DNA of 64,000 bases from positions 2,604,001 to 2,668,000 of the forward strand of contig NZ_VTFG01000001.1 of NCBI RefSeq assembly GCF_008692035.1. The letters are read 5' to 3'. This DNA comes from Pseudomonas marginalis. GTDB taxonomy: Bacteria; Pseudomonadota; Gammaproteobacteria; Pseudomonadales; Pseudomonadaceae. Shown piece by piece: positions 25,033-34,316 of this stretch; within the stretch, counting starts at the first letter, position 1; each line of letters starts with the position of its first letter. The position numbers and the translations under genes are program-made. A model generated the notes under the pieces. It saw only the letters and a list, made by a program, of their open reading frames with translations, was not told the origin of the DNA and ran no database searches.

Positions 25033-25212
25033 ATGAGCAAATTTGCCTGGCTGTTCCTGAGCCTGACCATCGCCACTGGCCTTATGGGCCTGAGTGCAAG
25101 CTCCCAGGATGGGCAAACCAGCGCATTCGTCGCCGCCGGCGTTTTCGCAGGTCTGCTTCTGTTGACCCTCGTCGTGGGTCGCCGAATCAAATTTGACCCG
25201 GTTTTACGCTGA
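25033..25212 (+). CDS. Small two-span membrane protein, unknown function
   Basis: 59 residues: MSKFAWLFLSL.. with a first membrane helix at about 4-22, a short polar loop SSQDGQTS, a second helix at about 32-51 (AAGVFAGLLLLTLVV), then RRIKFDPVLR. The AAGGA at the end of the preceding gene serves as ribosome site, so the two are coupled. A hairpin-type membrane topology is likely. Function is unknown; no homologous family is recalled with confidence. Confidence 0.68.
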   Translation: MSKFAWLFLSLTIATGLMGLSASSQDGQTSAFVAAGVFAGLLLLTLVVGRRIKFDPVLR

Positions 25213-25270
25213 CCCCTCCCTTCCCTGCGCTGCCCTCCCCCTACCTTATGTCGCCTCGTCCTAGTAAATC

Positions 25271-25310
25271 GGCAAATTGCCACTAGTCTTAAAACTAAGG
25301 GCAAAAGGCC
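25271..25310 (+). promoter_or_regulatory. Two AmrZ-like binding sites upstream of amrZ
   Basis: GGCAAATTGCC (25271-25281) and GGCAAAAGGCC (25300-25310), 29 bp apart and both followed by ACT. They resemble the AmrZ motif GGCAAAACGCC (two and one mismatches). AmrZ autorepression is known in P. aeruginosa. They lie about 300 bp before the gene. Confidence 0.5.
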
Positions 25311-25527
25311 ACTTTGCTATAGGATGTGCGACCTCAAACCCTGTGGTGGCCTGGACTTACGGGAAGTTCCCTCGTGGAATCACTCATGGAAAAGTTTTCC
25401 AACCAGTCCGCAAAAATGCAAATGAGTGCTGGCATAAAGCCTCTAGGCAGTTCAATATTTGTCACAGAATTGACGCCAAGGAACTGGCAAATCTGAGGCA
25501 TGATGCGGCCTCTTTGCAATTCGGGTT

Positions 25528-25554
25528 GAACTTTGGTCGTGAGTCTTGTCTTAA
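25528..25554 (+). promoter_or_regulatory. Candidate AlgU (sigma22) promoter of amrZ
   Basis: GAACTT with TCTTA 15 bp later. The -35 is perfect; the -10 differs from TCTGA and the spacer is one base short of the usual 16-17. AlgU control of amrZ is established in P. aeruginosa. The rest of the 25213-25610 gap shows nothing gene-like. Confidence 0.4.
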
Positions 25555-25610
25555 CACTCATCTTGCGGCCAATTCCAATAACCGCTCCCCTGAACTAACC
25601 GGTTAAATAT

Positions 25611-25937
25611 ATGCGCCCATTGAAACAGGCAATTTATTCCAGCCGTACGGCTGACAAGTTCGTCGTACGTCTGCCAGACGGAATGCGGGAACGCATTGCC
25701 GAGGTGGCTCGCAATCATCACCGCAGCATGAACTCCGAAATCATCGCGCGCCTGGAGCAGAGCCTTATTCAGGAAGGTGCGCTGGGTGACGAACTGAGCA
25801 TGCGCCTGGACAGCCCCGAGCTGTCGCTGCACGAACGCGAACTGCTGCAGCGTTTTCGTCAGCTCTCCCACCGCCAGCAAAATGCCCTCGTCTCGCTTAT
25901 CGCGCACGACGTAGAGGCGGCCGCAGAAGCCAATTGA
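25611..25937 (+). CDS. amrZ: Ribbon-helix-helix regulator AmrZ
   Basis: 108 residues, nearly the same as P. aeruginosa AmrZ. The flexible N-terminus [12 protein letters not shown] is followed by the Arc-type ribbon-helix-helix [37 protein letters not shown], and a C-terminal tetramerisation segment ([20 protein letters not shown]). It controls alginate, flagella, c-di-GMP enzymes and exopolysaccharide; in the P. fluorescens group it represses flagellar genes. It has its own terminator and no operon partner. Confidence 0.95.
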   Translation: MRPLKQAIYSSRTADKFVVRLPDGMRERIAEVARNHHRSMNSEIIARLEQSLIQEGALGDELSMRLDSPELSLHERELLQRFRQLSHRQQNALVSLIAHDVEAAAEAN

Positions 25938-25954
25938 TCCGCCACTGAAAGCCG

Positions 25955-25981
25955 AAGCCAGCCCTGTGCTGGCTTTTTTTT
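25955..25981 (+). terminator. Terminator of amrZ
   Basis: GCCAGC-CCTGT-GCTGGC followed by eight T residues. Confidence 0.88.
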
Positions 25982-26043
25982 GCCTGGGATTCACAGGGCT
26001 CGGCATTCTTATCACGTAGCAGAGGGCGCCCGCCCGAGACAGA

Positions 26044-27486
26044 TCAGAGCAGGAAGATCGTCGCCAAACCGAGGAAGATGAAGAAGCCACCACTGTCGGT
26101 CATGGCCGTGATCATCACGCTGGCGCCCATGGCCGGGTCGCGCCCAAGGCGTGCCAAGGTCATGGGGATCAGCACCCCCATCAGGGCCGCCAGCAGCAGG
26201 TTGAGGGTCATGGCAGCGGTCATCACCACCCCCAGGGACCAACTGCCGTACAGCAAGTAGGCCACCACGCCAATCACCCCACCCCACACCAGGCCATTGA
26301 TCAGGCCCACGGCCAACTCCTTGCGCAGCAGGCGCGAAGAGTTGGCGGTACTGACCTGGTCCAGCGCCATGGCGCGTACGATCATGGTGATGGTCTGGTT
26401 GCCCGAGTTACCACCAATGCCTGCCACAATCGGCATCAACGCTGCCAAGGCCACCAGCTTCTCGATGGAACCTTCGAACAGCCCGATCACACGGGAGGCG
26501 ATAAACGCGGTAATCAGGTTAACGGCCAGCCAGGCCCAGCGGTTATGCAGGGAACGCCAGACTGACGCAAAAATATCTTCCTCTTCACGCAAACCCGCCA
26601 TGTTGAGGACTTCGGTTTCACTCTCTTCACGAATCAAGTCGACGATTTCGTCGATGGTCAGACGGCCGATCAGCTTGCCGTTCTTGTCGACCACCGGGGC
26701 AGAGATCAAGTCGTAACGCTCAAAGGCCTGCGCTGCGTCGTAGGCATCCTCATCGGGGTGAAAGCTCACGGTATCGCTGGCCATCAGGTCAGCAACCTTT
26801 TTCTCCGGATCGTTGACCAACAGGCGCTTGATCGGCAGCACGCCCTTGAGAATGCCTTCATAGTCGACCACGAACAGTTTGTCGGTATGACTCGGCAGTT
26901 CTTTCAGCCGGCGCAGGTAACGCAAGACCACTTCCAGGCTGACGTCTTCGCGGATGGTGACCATCTCGAAGTCCATCAGTGCGCCGACCTGATCCTCGTC
27001 ATAGGATAACGCGGAGCGCACGCGCTCACGCTGCTGGCCGTCAAGGGCCTCCATCAACTCATGGACAACATCACGCGGCAACTCTGGAGCCAGGTCGGCC
27101 AGTTCGTCAGCGTCCATCTCCCTGGCGGCCGCCAGGAGCTCGTGATCGTCCATGTCGGCGATCAGGGTTTCACGGACCGAGTCGGATACTTCGAGCAGGA
27201 TATCGCCGTCGCGGTCGGCCTTGACCAACTGCCAGAGGGTCAGTCGATCATCCAGGGGCAAGGCTTCGAGAATGTAGGCAACGTCGGCGGAGTGCAGGTC
27301 ATCGAGCTTGCGTTGCAACTCGACGAGGTTCTGGCGGTGGACCAGGTTTTCGACGAGGTCGTTATTCGGACCATCCTGGCGGTGCGTGAAATCTTCGACC
27401 ACGCGCTGGCGCTGCAGCAGCTCGATGACTTGAGCCAGGCGATCCTGCAGGCTTTCCTGTGTTTTCTTTACTTCTACTTCGGTCAT
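26044..27486 (-). CDS. mgtE: Magnesium transporter MgtE
   Basis: 480 residues from MTEVEVKK with GGAG upstream. Order: MgtE_N superhelical domain (about 30-135), two CBS domains (about 140-265) that sense cytoplasmic magnesium, the connecting helix, and five membrane helices forming the pore. The pore motif PIVAGIGGNSGNQTITMIVRA is intact, and the C-terminus has DPAMGASVMITAMTDSGGFF. It imports Mg2+ and shuts when magnesium is high. Confidence 0.95.
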   Translation of the reverse strand: MTEVEVKKTQESLQDRLAQVIELLQRQRVVEDFTHRQDGPNNDLVENLVHRQNLVELQRKLDDLHSADVAYILEALPLDDRLTLWQLVKADRDGDILLEVSDSVRETLIADMDDHELLAAAREMDADELADLAPELPRDVVHELMEALDGQQRERVRSALSYDEDQVGALMDFEMVTIREDVSLEVVLRYLRRLKELPSHTDKLFVVDYEGILKGVLPIKRLLVNDPEKKVADLMASDTVSFHPDEDAYDAAQAFERYDLISAPVVDKNGKLIGRLTIDEIVDLIREESETEVLNMAGLREEEDIFASVWRSLHNRWAWLAVNLITAFIASRVIGLFEGSIEKLVALAALMPIVAGIGGNSGNQTITMIVRAMALDQVSTANSSRLLRKELAVGLINGLVWGGVIGVVAYLLYGSWSLGVVMTAAMTLNLLLAALMGVLIPMTLARLGRDPAMGASVMITAMTDSGGFFIFLGLATIFLL

Positions 27487-27792
27487 AGGCGAACTCCACT
27501 CCCAGCAGCGGGGCACGCCGGAAGGATCAATCAGTCAATTCATGATTGGTAAAACGGGGTACTGAGTAACTACTGGGTAAGTCCATGGAGGTATTCCATA
27601 AGCCCCGGCGGGGCTGACGGGCGCAATGATACACCGTGCGTCCGGTTTTAACGTCAAAAAACTGGAAAGAACAAGCGCTTGCGAGCCAAAGTTGAGTATT
27701 GGCCACACCTATTCAACTGCGACGCCATCACCGGAATGGAAAACACATAAGGAAGGAGAAAAAGATAAGGATCCACACAAACCCCAGACGGC
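27487..27792. other. Gap between mgtE and the tRNA terminator
   Basis: About 300 bp without a supported gene. There is a small AGCCCC/GGGGCT stem near 27601-27615. The mgtE promoter must lie here, but no clear boxes stand out. Confidence 0.4.
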
Positions 27793-27819
27793 AAAAAGCC
27801 CGCACTAGGCGGGCTTTTT
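27793..27819 (-). terminator. Terminator after tRNA-Arg(ACG) copy 2
   Basis: AAAAAGCCCGC-ACTAG-GCGGGCTTTTT: a strong symmetric hairpin just past the tRNA. Confidence 0.88.
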
Positions 27820-27826
27820 GTTTGTA

Positions 27827-27903
27827 TGGTGCACTCGACAGGATTCGAACCTGTGACCGCTCGGTTCGTAGCCGAGTACTCTATCCAGCTGAGCTACGAG
27901 TGC
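27827..27903 (-). tRNA. tRNA-Arg(ACG), copy 2
   Basis: 77 nt with CCA. Acceptor GCACTCG/CGAGTGC; anticodon loop CTACGAA gives ACG; T-loop TTCGAAT. The sequence is identical to the copy at 27976, 72 bp away. Confidence 0.96.
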
Positions 27904-27975
27904 ATATTGTGTTTTTAGACCAGATCACAACTGGTTGAAGCCGAGCTACCTGCATTGCTGCAACTAACTCTTAAA

Positions 27976-28052
27976 TGGTGCACTCGACAGGATTCGAACC
28001 TGTGACCGCTCGGTTCGTAGCCGAGTACTCTATCCAGCTGAGCTACGAGTGC
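27976..28052 (-). tRNA. tRNA-Arg(ACG), copy 1
   Basis: 77 nt, identical to the neighbouring copy, anticodon ACG (inosine-modified; reads CGU/CGC/CGA). It is part of a Ser-Arg-Arg tRNA run downstream of rsmA. Confidence 0.96.
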
Positions 28053-28160
28053 ATTTGTTGCCGCGCATTATAGGCCGTTCAATCTCTATGTAAAGCTATT
28101 TTTTCGTTTAATTTCAACAACTTAACGAAAAAACCAGATTGCAACGTACTAAGCAAATAA

Positions 28161-28253
28161 TGGCGGAGAACGGGGGATTCGAACCCCCGACACCCTTTTG
28201 AGGTGTACTCCCTTAGCAGGGGAGCGCCTTCGGCCACTCGGCCAGCTCTCCGC
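28161..28253 (-). tRNA. tRNA-Ser(GCT)
   Basis: 93 nt with CCA and a long variable arm (TACACCTC..GGGTGTC region). Acceptor GCGGAGA; anticodon loop CTGCTAA gives GCT, reading AGC/AGU. Confidence 0.95.
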
Positions 28254-28328
28254 AACACGGGGCGTATATTAACCACGTTCATCCCCGTTTGCAAACATAA
28301 AAAACGATAAAAATTAAAGGCTTGGTTC

Positions 28329-28562
28329 TCAGTCCTTTTCCTCGTCCTTCTGTTCGTCGTTTTGCGCGTCCTGATCTTTACCCTTCTCTCTGTCCTTCTC
28401 TTTACTGATCCGCAAGAAGATTTCCTCGCGATGGACCGCCACCTCTTTCGGAGCGTTAACCCCGATACGCACTTGATTGCCTTTGACGCCGAGCACGGTC
28501 ACGGTGATTTCGCCATCACCGATAATCAGGCTTTCTGCGCACCGACGAGTCAGAATCAGCAT
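28329..28562 (-). CDS. rsmA: RNA-binding translational regulator RsmA/CsrA with extended charged tail
   Basis: 77 residues from [15 protein letters not shown]. The CsrA core (1-50) is intact, including [19 protein letters not shown] and the RNA-contacting VHREEI (Arg44). It binds ANGGA hairpins in mRNAs and is titrated by RsmX/Y/Z RNAs; in this group it represses secondary metabolism and exoproducts and promotes motility. RsmA is normally about 62 residues. Here the C-terminus continues with about 20 Lys/Glu/Asp/Gln residues ([20 protein letters not shown]). The locus next to lysC and the tRNAs is the standard rsmA locus, so this is the main copy. Confidence 0.93.
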   Translation of the reverse strand: MLILTRRCAESLIIGDGEITVTVLGVKGNQVRIGVNAPKEVAVHREEIFLRISKEKDREKGKDQDAQNDEQKDEEKD

Positions 28563-28693
28563 ACCTTTCTCCTCACGCATTTCATTTCAGGAACAACAGT
28601 CTGCAAAAAAAAGGCGTTCGACCTACGACTCGAGAGCCATAGCCCTAACGGCCTAAGTATTGTCGAGCGCACGCAAAAGACCATGCGCCCTAC

Positions 28694-28725
28694 AAAAAAA
28701 TGAAAGGCGCGGTAAACCGCGCCTT
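28694..28725 (-). terminator. Terminator of lysC
   Basis: On the minus strand AAGGCGCGG-TTTA-CCGCGCCTT, then CATTTTTTT. It lies between lysC and rsmA, so rsmA probably has its own promoter. Confidence 0.85.
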
Positions 28726-28737
28726 CCTGGCATTGCA

Positions 28738-29979
28738 TCACTCGCCCTGTCGGGCCGGAGCATCCAGCTCAAAAGCGGTATGCAGCGCGCGTACAGCCAG
28801 TTCCAGGTACTTCTCTTCAATCACCACCGAGACTTTGATTTCCGAGGTAGAGATCATCTGGATATTGATGCTTTCCTTGGCCAAAGCCCCGAACATGCGG
28901 CTGGCAACGCCGGCATGGGAACGCATGCCCACACCTACGATCGACACCTTGGCAATCTTGGTATCGCCGACCACTTCACGGGCGCCAATTTCGCTCGCGG
29001 TGTTCTCCAGGATTTTCAACGCCGCATCGTACTCGTTGCGGTGCACGGTGAAGGTGAAATCGGTGGTGTTATCGTGCGAGACGTTCTGCACGATCATGTC
29101 GACTTCAACATTCGCATCGCTGATAGGGCCCAGAATCTTGAAGGCCACGCCCGGGGTGTCTGGCACGCCACGGATCGTCAGCTTGGCTTCATCGCGGTTG
29201 AAAGCGATGCCGGAAATGATCGGCTGTTCCATGGATTCCTCTTCATCAATAGTAATGAGGGTGCCCGGACCCTCCTTGAAGCTGTGCAATACGCGCAGCG
29301 GAACGTTGTACTTGCCGGCGAACTCCACCGCGCGGATCTGCAACACCTTGGAACCGAGGCTGGCCATTTCCAGCATCTCTTCAAAGGTGATCTTGTCCAG
29401 GCGCTGGGCCACGGACACCACACGCGGGTCAGTGGTGTAGACGCCATCCACATCGGTGTAGATCTGGCACTCGTCAGCCTTGAGGGCCGCCGCCAGGGCC
29501 ACACCGGTGGTGTCAGAACCGCCACGCCCGAGGGTGGTGATGTTGCCGTGCTCGTCCACACCCTGGAAGCCCGCTACAACTACCACGCGGCCTGCTTTCA
29601 GATCAGTGCGAATTTTCTGGTCGTCAATCTGCAGGATCCGCGCCTTGGTGTGCGCGCTGTCGGTGAGGATGCGCACCTGGCTGCCAGTGTAGGACACGGC
29701 AGGCACGCCACGCTTGTTCAGGGCCATGGCCAGCAAGGCGATGGTCACCTGCTCGCCGGTGGACACGATCACATCCAGCTCACGCGGCAGCGGCTGTTGC
29801 TCGCCACTGATGGCCTTGGCCAGTTCGATCAGGCGATTGGTCTCGCCGCTCATGGCCGACAGCACCACGACCAGGTCATCCCCGGCATCGCGGAATTTCT
29901 TAACCTTGTCGGCCACCTGCTCGATTCTTTCGACAGAGCCGACCGAGGTGCCTCCAAATTTCTGTACGATCAAAGCCAT
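28738..29979 (-). CDS. lysC: Aspartate kinase
   Basis: 413 residues from MALIVQKFGGTSVGS. It phosphorylates aspartate, the first step to lysine, threonine, methionine and diaminopimelate. The kinase domain (1-245) shows KFGGTSV, a GRGGSDTTGVALAAAL nucleotide loop and the DVDGVYTTDPR segment. Two ACT domains (about 265-410) for feedback inhibition follow. An in-frame TTG two codons upstream is a weaker start. It lies between alaS and rsmA, as in other pseudomonads. Confidence 0.96.
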   Translation of the reverse strand: MALIVQKFGGTSVGSVERIEQVADKVKKFRDAGDDLVVVLSAMSGETNRLIELAKAISGEQQPLPRELDVIVSTGEQVTIALLAMALNKRGVPAVSYTGSQVRILTDSAHTKARILQIDDQKIRTDLKAGRVVVVAGFQGVDEHGNITTLGRGGSDTTGVALAAALKADECQIYTDVDGVYTTDPRVVSVAQRLDKITFEEMLEMASLGSKVLQIRAVEFAGKYNVPLRVLHSFKEGPGTLITIDEEESMEQPIISGIAFNRDEAKLTIRGVPDTPGVAFKILGPISDANVEVDMIVQNVSHDNTTDFTFTVHRNEYDAALKILENTASEIGAREVVGDTKIAKVSIVGVGMRSHAGVASRMFGALAKESINIQMISTSEIKVSVVIEEKYLELAVRALHTAFELDAPARQGE

Positions 29980-30073
29980 TTCCAAGCCGCCTCAGCCCGT
30001 AAAGGGGCGCCTAATATCCAATCAACCAGCACAGAACAGCCCGTGACTAGACCACGGGCGGGTTAACAGTGCC

Positions 30074-32692
30074 TTAAATACCTGCTTCGACAAAAGGCAC
30101 GGTCAGGGCCAGGGCCGCGTCCAGGGCACTGACGTCTACACCACCGCCTTGCGCCATGTCCGGACGACCGCCGCCCTTCCCGCCCACTGCCGCAGCGGCT
30201 TGCTTCATCAAATCACCGGCCTTGAGTTGGCCAGTCAGGTCCTTGGTTACACCGGCAACCAGCACGACCTTCTCCTCATGGACACTGCCGAGCAGGATCA
30301 CTGCGCGGCCGAGCTTGTTCTTCAACTGATCGACCAGGGCCAACAGCGCCTTGCCGTCCTGGCCGTCCAGGCGTGCAGCCAGGACTTTCACGTCCTTGAC
30401 GTCAACGGCCGAAGCCGACAGATCGTCGCCCGCAGCGCTGGCCGCCTTGGCTTGCAACTGCTCCAGCTGTTTCTCCAGCGCACGGTTGCGCTCCAGAACG
30501 GCGGACAACTTGTCGATCAGGTTGTCGCGGCTGCCCTTGACCAGGCTGGCCGCTTCCTTGAGTTGTTCTTCAGCCGCATTCAGGTAGGCCAGGGCCGCAG
30601 CGCCGGTCACCGCCTCAATACGACGCACACCCGACGCCACGCCGCCTTCGCTGATGATCTTCAGCAGGGCGATGTCGCCGGTACGGTTGGCGTGGATACC
30701 GCCACACAGTTCCACCGAGAAGTCGCCGCCCATGCTCAGCACGCGCACGCTGTCGCCGTATTTCTCGCCGAACAGCGCCATGGCACCCTTGGCCTTGGCC
30801 GTCTCGATGTCGGTTTCTTCAGTTTCTACCGGGGAGTTCTTGCGAATCTCAGCGTTGACGATGTCTTCCAGGGCCTTGATCTGCTCAGGCTTGATCGCTT
30901 CGAAGTGACTGAAGTCGAAACGCAGGCGCTGGCTGTCGACCAACGACCCCTTCTGCTGGACGTGCTCGCCCAGCACCTGGCGCAGCGCGGCGTGCAGCAA
31001 GTGCGTGGCCGAGTGGTTCAGCGCGGTGGCATGGCGTACGTCGGCATCGACCTGGGTGTCCACTGGCGCACCGACCGTCAGGTTGCCCAGCACCAGCACG
31101 CCGTGATGCAGGAACGCACCGCCGGTCTTGGTGGTGTCGCGCACCTCGAAACGACCGGAGGTCGAACTCAGGAAACCACAGTCACCGACCTGGCCACCGG
31201 ACTCGGCGTAGAACGGCGTCTGGTCCAGGACCACAACCGCTTCTTCGCCTTCGCTCAACACGTCGACCGACTTGCCGTCTTTATAAATGGCAACGATCCT
31301 GGCCGCGCCGACGGTCGCCTTGTAACCGGTGAACTCGGTAGGCACGTCAACCTTGACCAGGGTGTTGTAGTCCAGGCCAAAGGAACTGGCGGAACGGGCG
31401 CGCACGCGCTGGGCTTCCATCTCACGCTCAAAGCCGGCTTCGTCGATGGTCAGCTCGCGCTCACGGGCAATGTCGGCGGTCAGGTCCATCGGGAAGCCAT
31501 AGGTGTCGTACAGCTTGAACACGACATCGCCCGGCACCACGGTGCCTTTGAGCTCGGCCAAGTCCTGTTCCAGAATCTTCAGGCCGTGCTCCAGGGTCTT
31601 GGAGAACTGCTCCTCCTCCGCCTTGAGCACGCGCTCGATGTTGCTTTGCTGTTGCTTGAGTTCCGGGAAGGCATCGCCCATCTCGGCAACCAGCGCGGCC
31701 ACGATCTTGTAGAAGAAGCTGCCAGTGGCGCCCAGCTTGTTACCGTGGCGGCAGGCGCGACGGATGATGCGACGCAGCACGTAGCCACGGCCTTCGTTGG
31801 ACGGCAGTACACCGTCGGCGATCAGGAAACCGCAGGAACGGATGTGGTCCGACACCACCTTGAGGGACGACTGGCTTTCATTGGCACAACCAATGGCCGC
31901 GGCCGACGCGCTCAGCAGGTTGGTGAACAGGTCGATCTCATAGTTGGAGTGAACGTGCTGCATCACCGCACTGATCCGCTCCAGGCCCATGCCGGTGTCC
32001 ACCGACGGCGCTGGCAGCGGATGCAGCACGCCATCGGCGGTGCGGTTGAACTGCATGAACACGTTGTTCCAGATCTCGATGTAACGGTCGCCGTCTTCTT
32101 CCGGCGAGCCCGGTGGGCCACCCCAGATGTCGGCGCCGTGATCGTAGAAAATCTCGGTGCAGGGGCCGCATGGGCCGGTATCGCCCATGGTCCAGAAGTT
32201 GTCGGAAGCGTAAGGCGCGCCCTTGTTGTCGCCGATGCGAATCATGCGCTCGACGGGCACCCCGATTTCCTTGGTCCAGATGTCATACGCTTCGTCGTCC
32301 GTCGCGTAGACAGTCACCCAGAGTTTTTCCTTGGGCAGCTTCAACACGCCGGTCAGGAAGGTCCAGGCGAAGGTAATCGCGTCTTTCTTGAAATAGTCAC
32401 CAAAGCTGAAGTTACCCAGCATTTCGAAGAACGTGTGGTGGCGGGCGGTGTAGCCGACGTTTTCCAGGTCACTGTTCTTGCCGCCGGCACGCACGCACTT
32501 CTGGCTGCTGGTGGCGCGGGTGTAGGCGCGTTTTTCCTGGCCCAGGAAGCAGTCCTTGAACTGGTTCATCCCCGCGTTAGTGAACAGCAGGGTGGGGTCA
32601 TTGCCTGGGATCAAGGAGCTGGAGGAGACACGGGTGTGACCTTGCTCTTCGAAGAAGCGAAGGAAGGCTTCACGGATTTCTGCGCTTTTCAT
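30074..32692 (-). CDS. alaS: Alanyl-tRNA synthetase
   Basis: 872 residues from [19 protein letters not shown]; 25 further in-frame upstream codons are not conserved and lack a ribosome site. The class II core has [18 protein letters not shown] (motif 1), [19 protein letters not shown] (motif 2) and GMGLERI (motif 3). The editing domain has [13 protein letters not shown] and the zinc-type [12 protein letters not shown]. The C-Ala domain ends in [12 protein letters not shown]. It charges tRNA-Ala and removes misacylated Ser/Gly. It is followed by lysC. Confidence 0.97.
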   Translation of the reverse strand: MKSAEIREAFLRFFEEQGHTRVSSSSLIPGNDPTLLFTNAGMNQFKDCFLGQEKRAYTRATSSQKCVRAGGKNSDLENVGYTARHHTFFEMLGNFSFGDYFKKDAITFAWTFLTGVLKLPKEKLWVTVYATDDEAYDIWTKEIGVPVERMIRIGDNKGAPYASDNFWTMGDTGPCGPCTEIFYDHGADIWGGPPGSPEEDGDRYIEIWNNVFMQFNRTADGVLHPLPAPSVDTGMGLERISAVMQHVHSNYEIDLFTNLLSASAAAIGCANESQSSLKVVSDHIRSCGFLIADGVLPSNEGRGYVLRRIIRRACRHGNKLGATGSFFYKIVAALVAEMGDAFPELKQQQSNIERVLKAEEEQFSKTLEHGLKILEQDLAELKGTVVPGDVVFKLYDTYGFPMDLTADIARERELTIDEAGFEREMEAQRVRARSASSFGLDYNTLVKVDVPTEFTGYKATVGAARIVAIYKDGKSVDVLSEGEEAVVVLDQTPFYAESGGQVGDCGFLSSTSGRFEVRDTTKTGGAFLHHGVLVLGNLTVGAPVDTQVDADVRHATALNHSATHLLHAALRQVLGEHVQQKGSLVDSQRLRFDFSHFEAIKPEQIKALEDIVNAEIRKNSPVETEETDIETAKAKGAMALFGEKYGDSVRVLSMGGDFSVELCGGIHANRTGDIALLKIISEGGVASGVRRIEAVTGAAALAYLNAAEEQLKEAASLVKGSRDNLIDKLSAVLERNRALEKQLEQLQAKAASAAGDDLSASAVDVKDVKVLAARLDGQDGKALLALVDQLKNKLGRAVILLGSVHEEKVVLVAGVTKDLTGQLKAGDLMKQAAAAVGGKGGGRPDMAQGGGVDVSALDAALALTVPFVEAGI

Positions 32693-32837
32693 AGGTTCTT
32701 CCACGGAGGCTGCGGCCAAAGGCCAGTGCGCAACATCATCAGACGGAGCGACGGCAAAAGGCCGCATTATATCGGCCCTTTGCCGGTGGTACAGCGTGTT
32801 TATGCGATAGAGAGGTTCAATTAGACGGTCTGCACAC

Positions 32838-33842
32838 TCATTTGCGCGAAAATTCGACGAATGCCTCGAGCACTTGCTCGATCTGCGCCCGGCTCACATC
32901 CAGGTGCGTCACCATGCGCAGGCGCGGCGCAGCACTCAACTTGATCCCACGCTCGGCGGCAAACGTCTTCAAGGCCTGGGCCTGGTCGCCGATCTGCACG
33001 TAGACCATGTTGGTCTGCACCGGCTCCACCGCGTAACCGGCGTTGCGCAGCTCATCGCCCAGCCATTGCGCATTGGCGTGGTCGTCGGCCAGGCGCTGCA
33101 CCTGGTGATCCAGGGCGTACAGCCCCGCCGCCGCCAGGGAACCGGCCTGGCGCATGCCACCGCCGACCATCTTGCGCAAACGGCGTGCCTTGGCGATCAA
33201 CGCCGTGGAGCCGCACAGCACCGAGCCGATCGGCGCACCGAGGCCCTTGGACAGGCACACCGACACCGAGTCGAAATGCTGGGCGATCTCCCGTGCATCG
33301 ACCCCCAGCTTGACCGCCGCGTTGTAGAGTCGCGCGCCATCCAGGTGCAGGGCCAGGCCATGTTCGCGGGTCAACGCCCGCGCCTTCGCCAGGTAGTCCA
33401 GCGGCAGCACCTTGCCCTGCATGGTGTTTTCCAGGGCCAGCAGGCGGGTGCGGGCGAAGTGGAAGTCGTCGGGTTTGATAGCCTCGAGCACCTGATTCAG
33501 GTCGAGGGAGCCATCCGCCTGCACGTCCAGCGGCTGCGGCTGGATCGAACCCAGCACGGCCGCACCGCCGCCCTCGTATTTGTAGGTGTGGGCCTGCTGG
33601 CCGACGATGTACTCCTCGCCACGCTCACAGTGGGCCATCAGCGCCAGCAGGTTGCTCATGGTGCCGGTGGGCACGAACAGCGCGGCTGCAAAGCCCAGGC
33701 GTTTGGCCAGCTCGGCTTCCAGATGGTTGACGCTGGGGTCTTCGCCGTAGACGTCATCGCCGCTGGCGGCATTGGCCATGGCGTCGAGCATGCCGGCGGT
33801 GGGTTGGGTCACGGTGTCGCTGCGCAGGTCGATCACAGACAT
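32838..33842 (-). CDS. ltaE: Low-specificity L-threonine aldolase
   Basis: 334 residues from [18 protein letters not shown], with an upstream in-frame 19-codon extension rejected. It cleaves threonine and allo-threonine to glycine and acetaldehyde with PLP. Motifs: [13 protein letters not shown], a substrate-pocket [13 protein letters not shown] and the PLP-lysine region [18 protein letters not shown]. It lies 145 bp from alaS in the same direction and is divergent from the FMN riboswitch-ribH unit. Confidence 0.93.
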   Translation of the reverse strand: MSVIDLRSDTVTQPTAGMLDAMANAASGDDVYGEDPSVNHLEAELAKRLGFAAALFVPTGTMSNLLALMAHCERGEEYIVGQQAHTYKYEGGGAAVLGSIQPQPLDVQADGSLDLNQVLEAIKPDDFHFARTRLLALENTMQGKVLPLDYLAKARALTREHGLALHLDGARLYNAAVKLGVDAREIAQHFDSVSVCLSKGLGAPIGSVLCGSTALIAKARRLRKMVGGGMRQAGSLAAAGLYALDHQVQRLADDHANAQWLGDELRNAGYAVEPVQTNMVYVQIGDQAQALKTFAAERGIKLSAAPRLRMVTHLDVSRAQIEQVLEAFVEFSRK

Positions 33843-34035
33843 GAAACAAGCCTCGAAGGGGTTCATTAAGCTTCTTATGAGGATGATTACTGCGGGCAAA
33901 GCCGCGGAATATCAAGCCCCACGCGTTCTCAATCGAATACCAACCAAACAAACCGATATAGCTTATCGATACGACGCTCGTGCAGTTTATGAAAAACCAT
34001 GTTAAAAACTCTCCGCCAACAGGGTTCTGGTGGCA

Positions 34036-34203
34036 ACGTTCTCAGGGCGGGGTGCAATTCCCCACCGGCGGTAATTGCACGCAATGTGCATAGCCCGCGA
34101 GCGCTTGGCGCCTCGAACTGCTCACGCAGGACGGCGACAAGGTCAGCAGACCCGGTGTGATCCCGGGGCCGACGGTCATAGTCCGGATGAAGAGAGAACG
34201 GGA
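34036..34203 (+). promoter_or_regulatory. FMN riboswitch (RFN element)
   Basis: All RFN landmarks are present in order: CAGGGCGGGGTGCAATTCCCC, ACCGGCGGTAAT, AGCCCGCGAGCG, GGTCAGCAGACCCGGTG, GATCCCGGGGCCGACGGT and AGTCCGGATGAAGAGAGAACGG. It precedes the lumazine synthase gene and should lower its expression when FMN is abundant. Confidence 0.96.
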
Positions 34204-34286
34204 TTGGCACCTAAGGGCCGCACGCTGAGCGCATGCCTGCATGACTCGGCGGTTCGTACCCTTAAATCCCATTCGATTCATAACGC

Positions 34287-34307
34287 CCTGTTTTTTTCTT
34301 AAACAGG
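34287..34307 (+). promoter_or_regulatory. SD-sequestering hairpin below the FMN riboswitch
   Basis: CCTGTTT pairs with AAACAGG; the right arm contains the first part of the AGGAG ribosome site 7 nt before the start codon. It is a plausible translational expression platform. Confidence 0.5.
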
Positions 34308-34316
34308 AGTCAGAAC

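Noticed and set aside
27827..28052. Attachment site or integrated element at the duplicated tRNA-Arg genes
   Set aside because: No integrase, no partial tRNA duplicate and only 72 bp between the copies. It is a simple tandem tRNA duplication.
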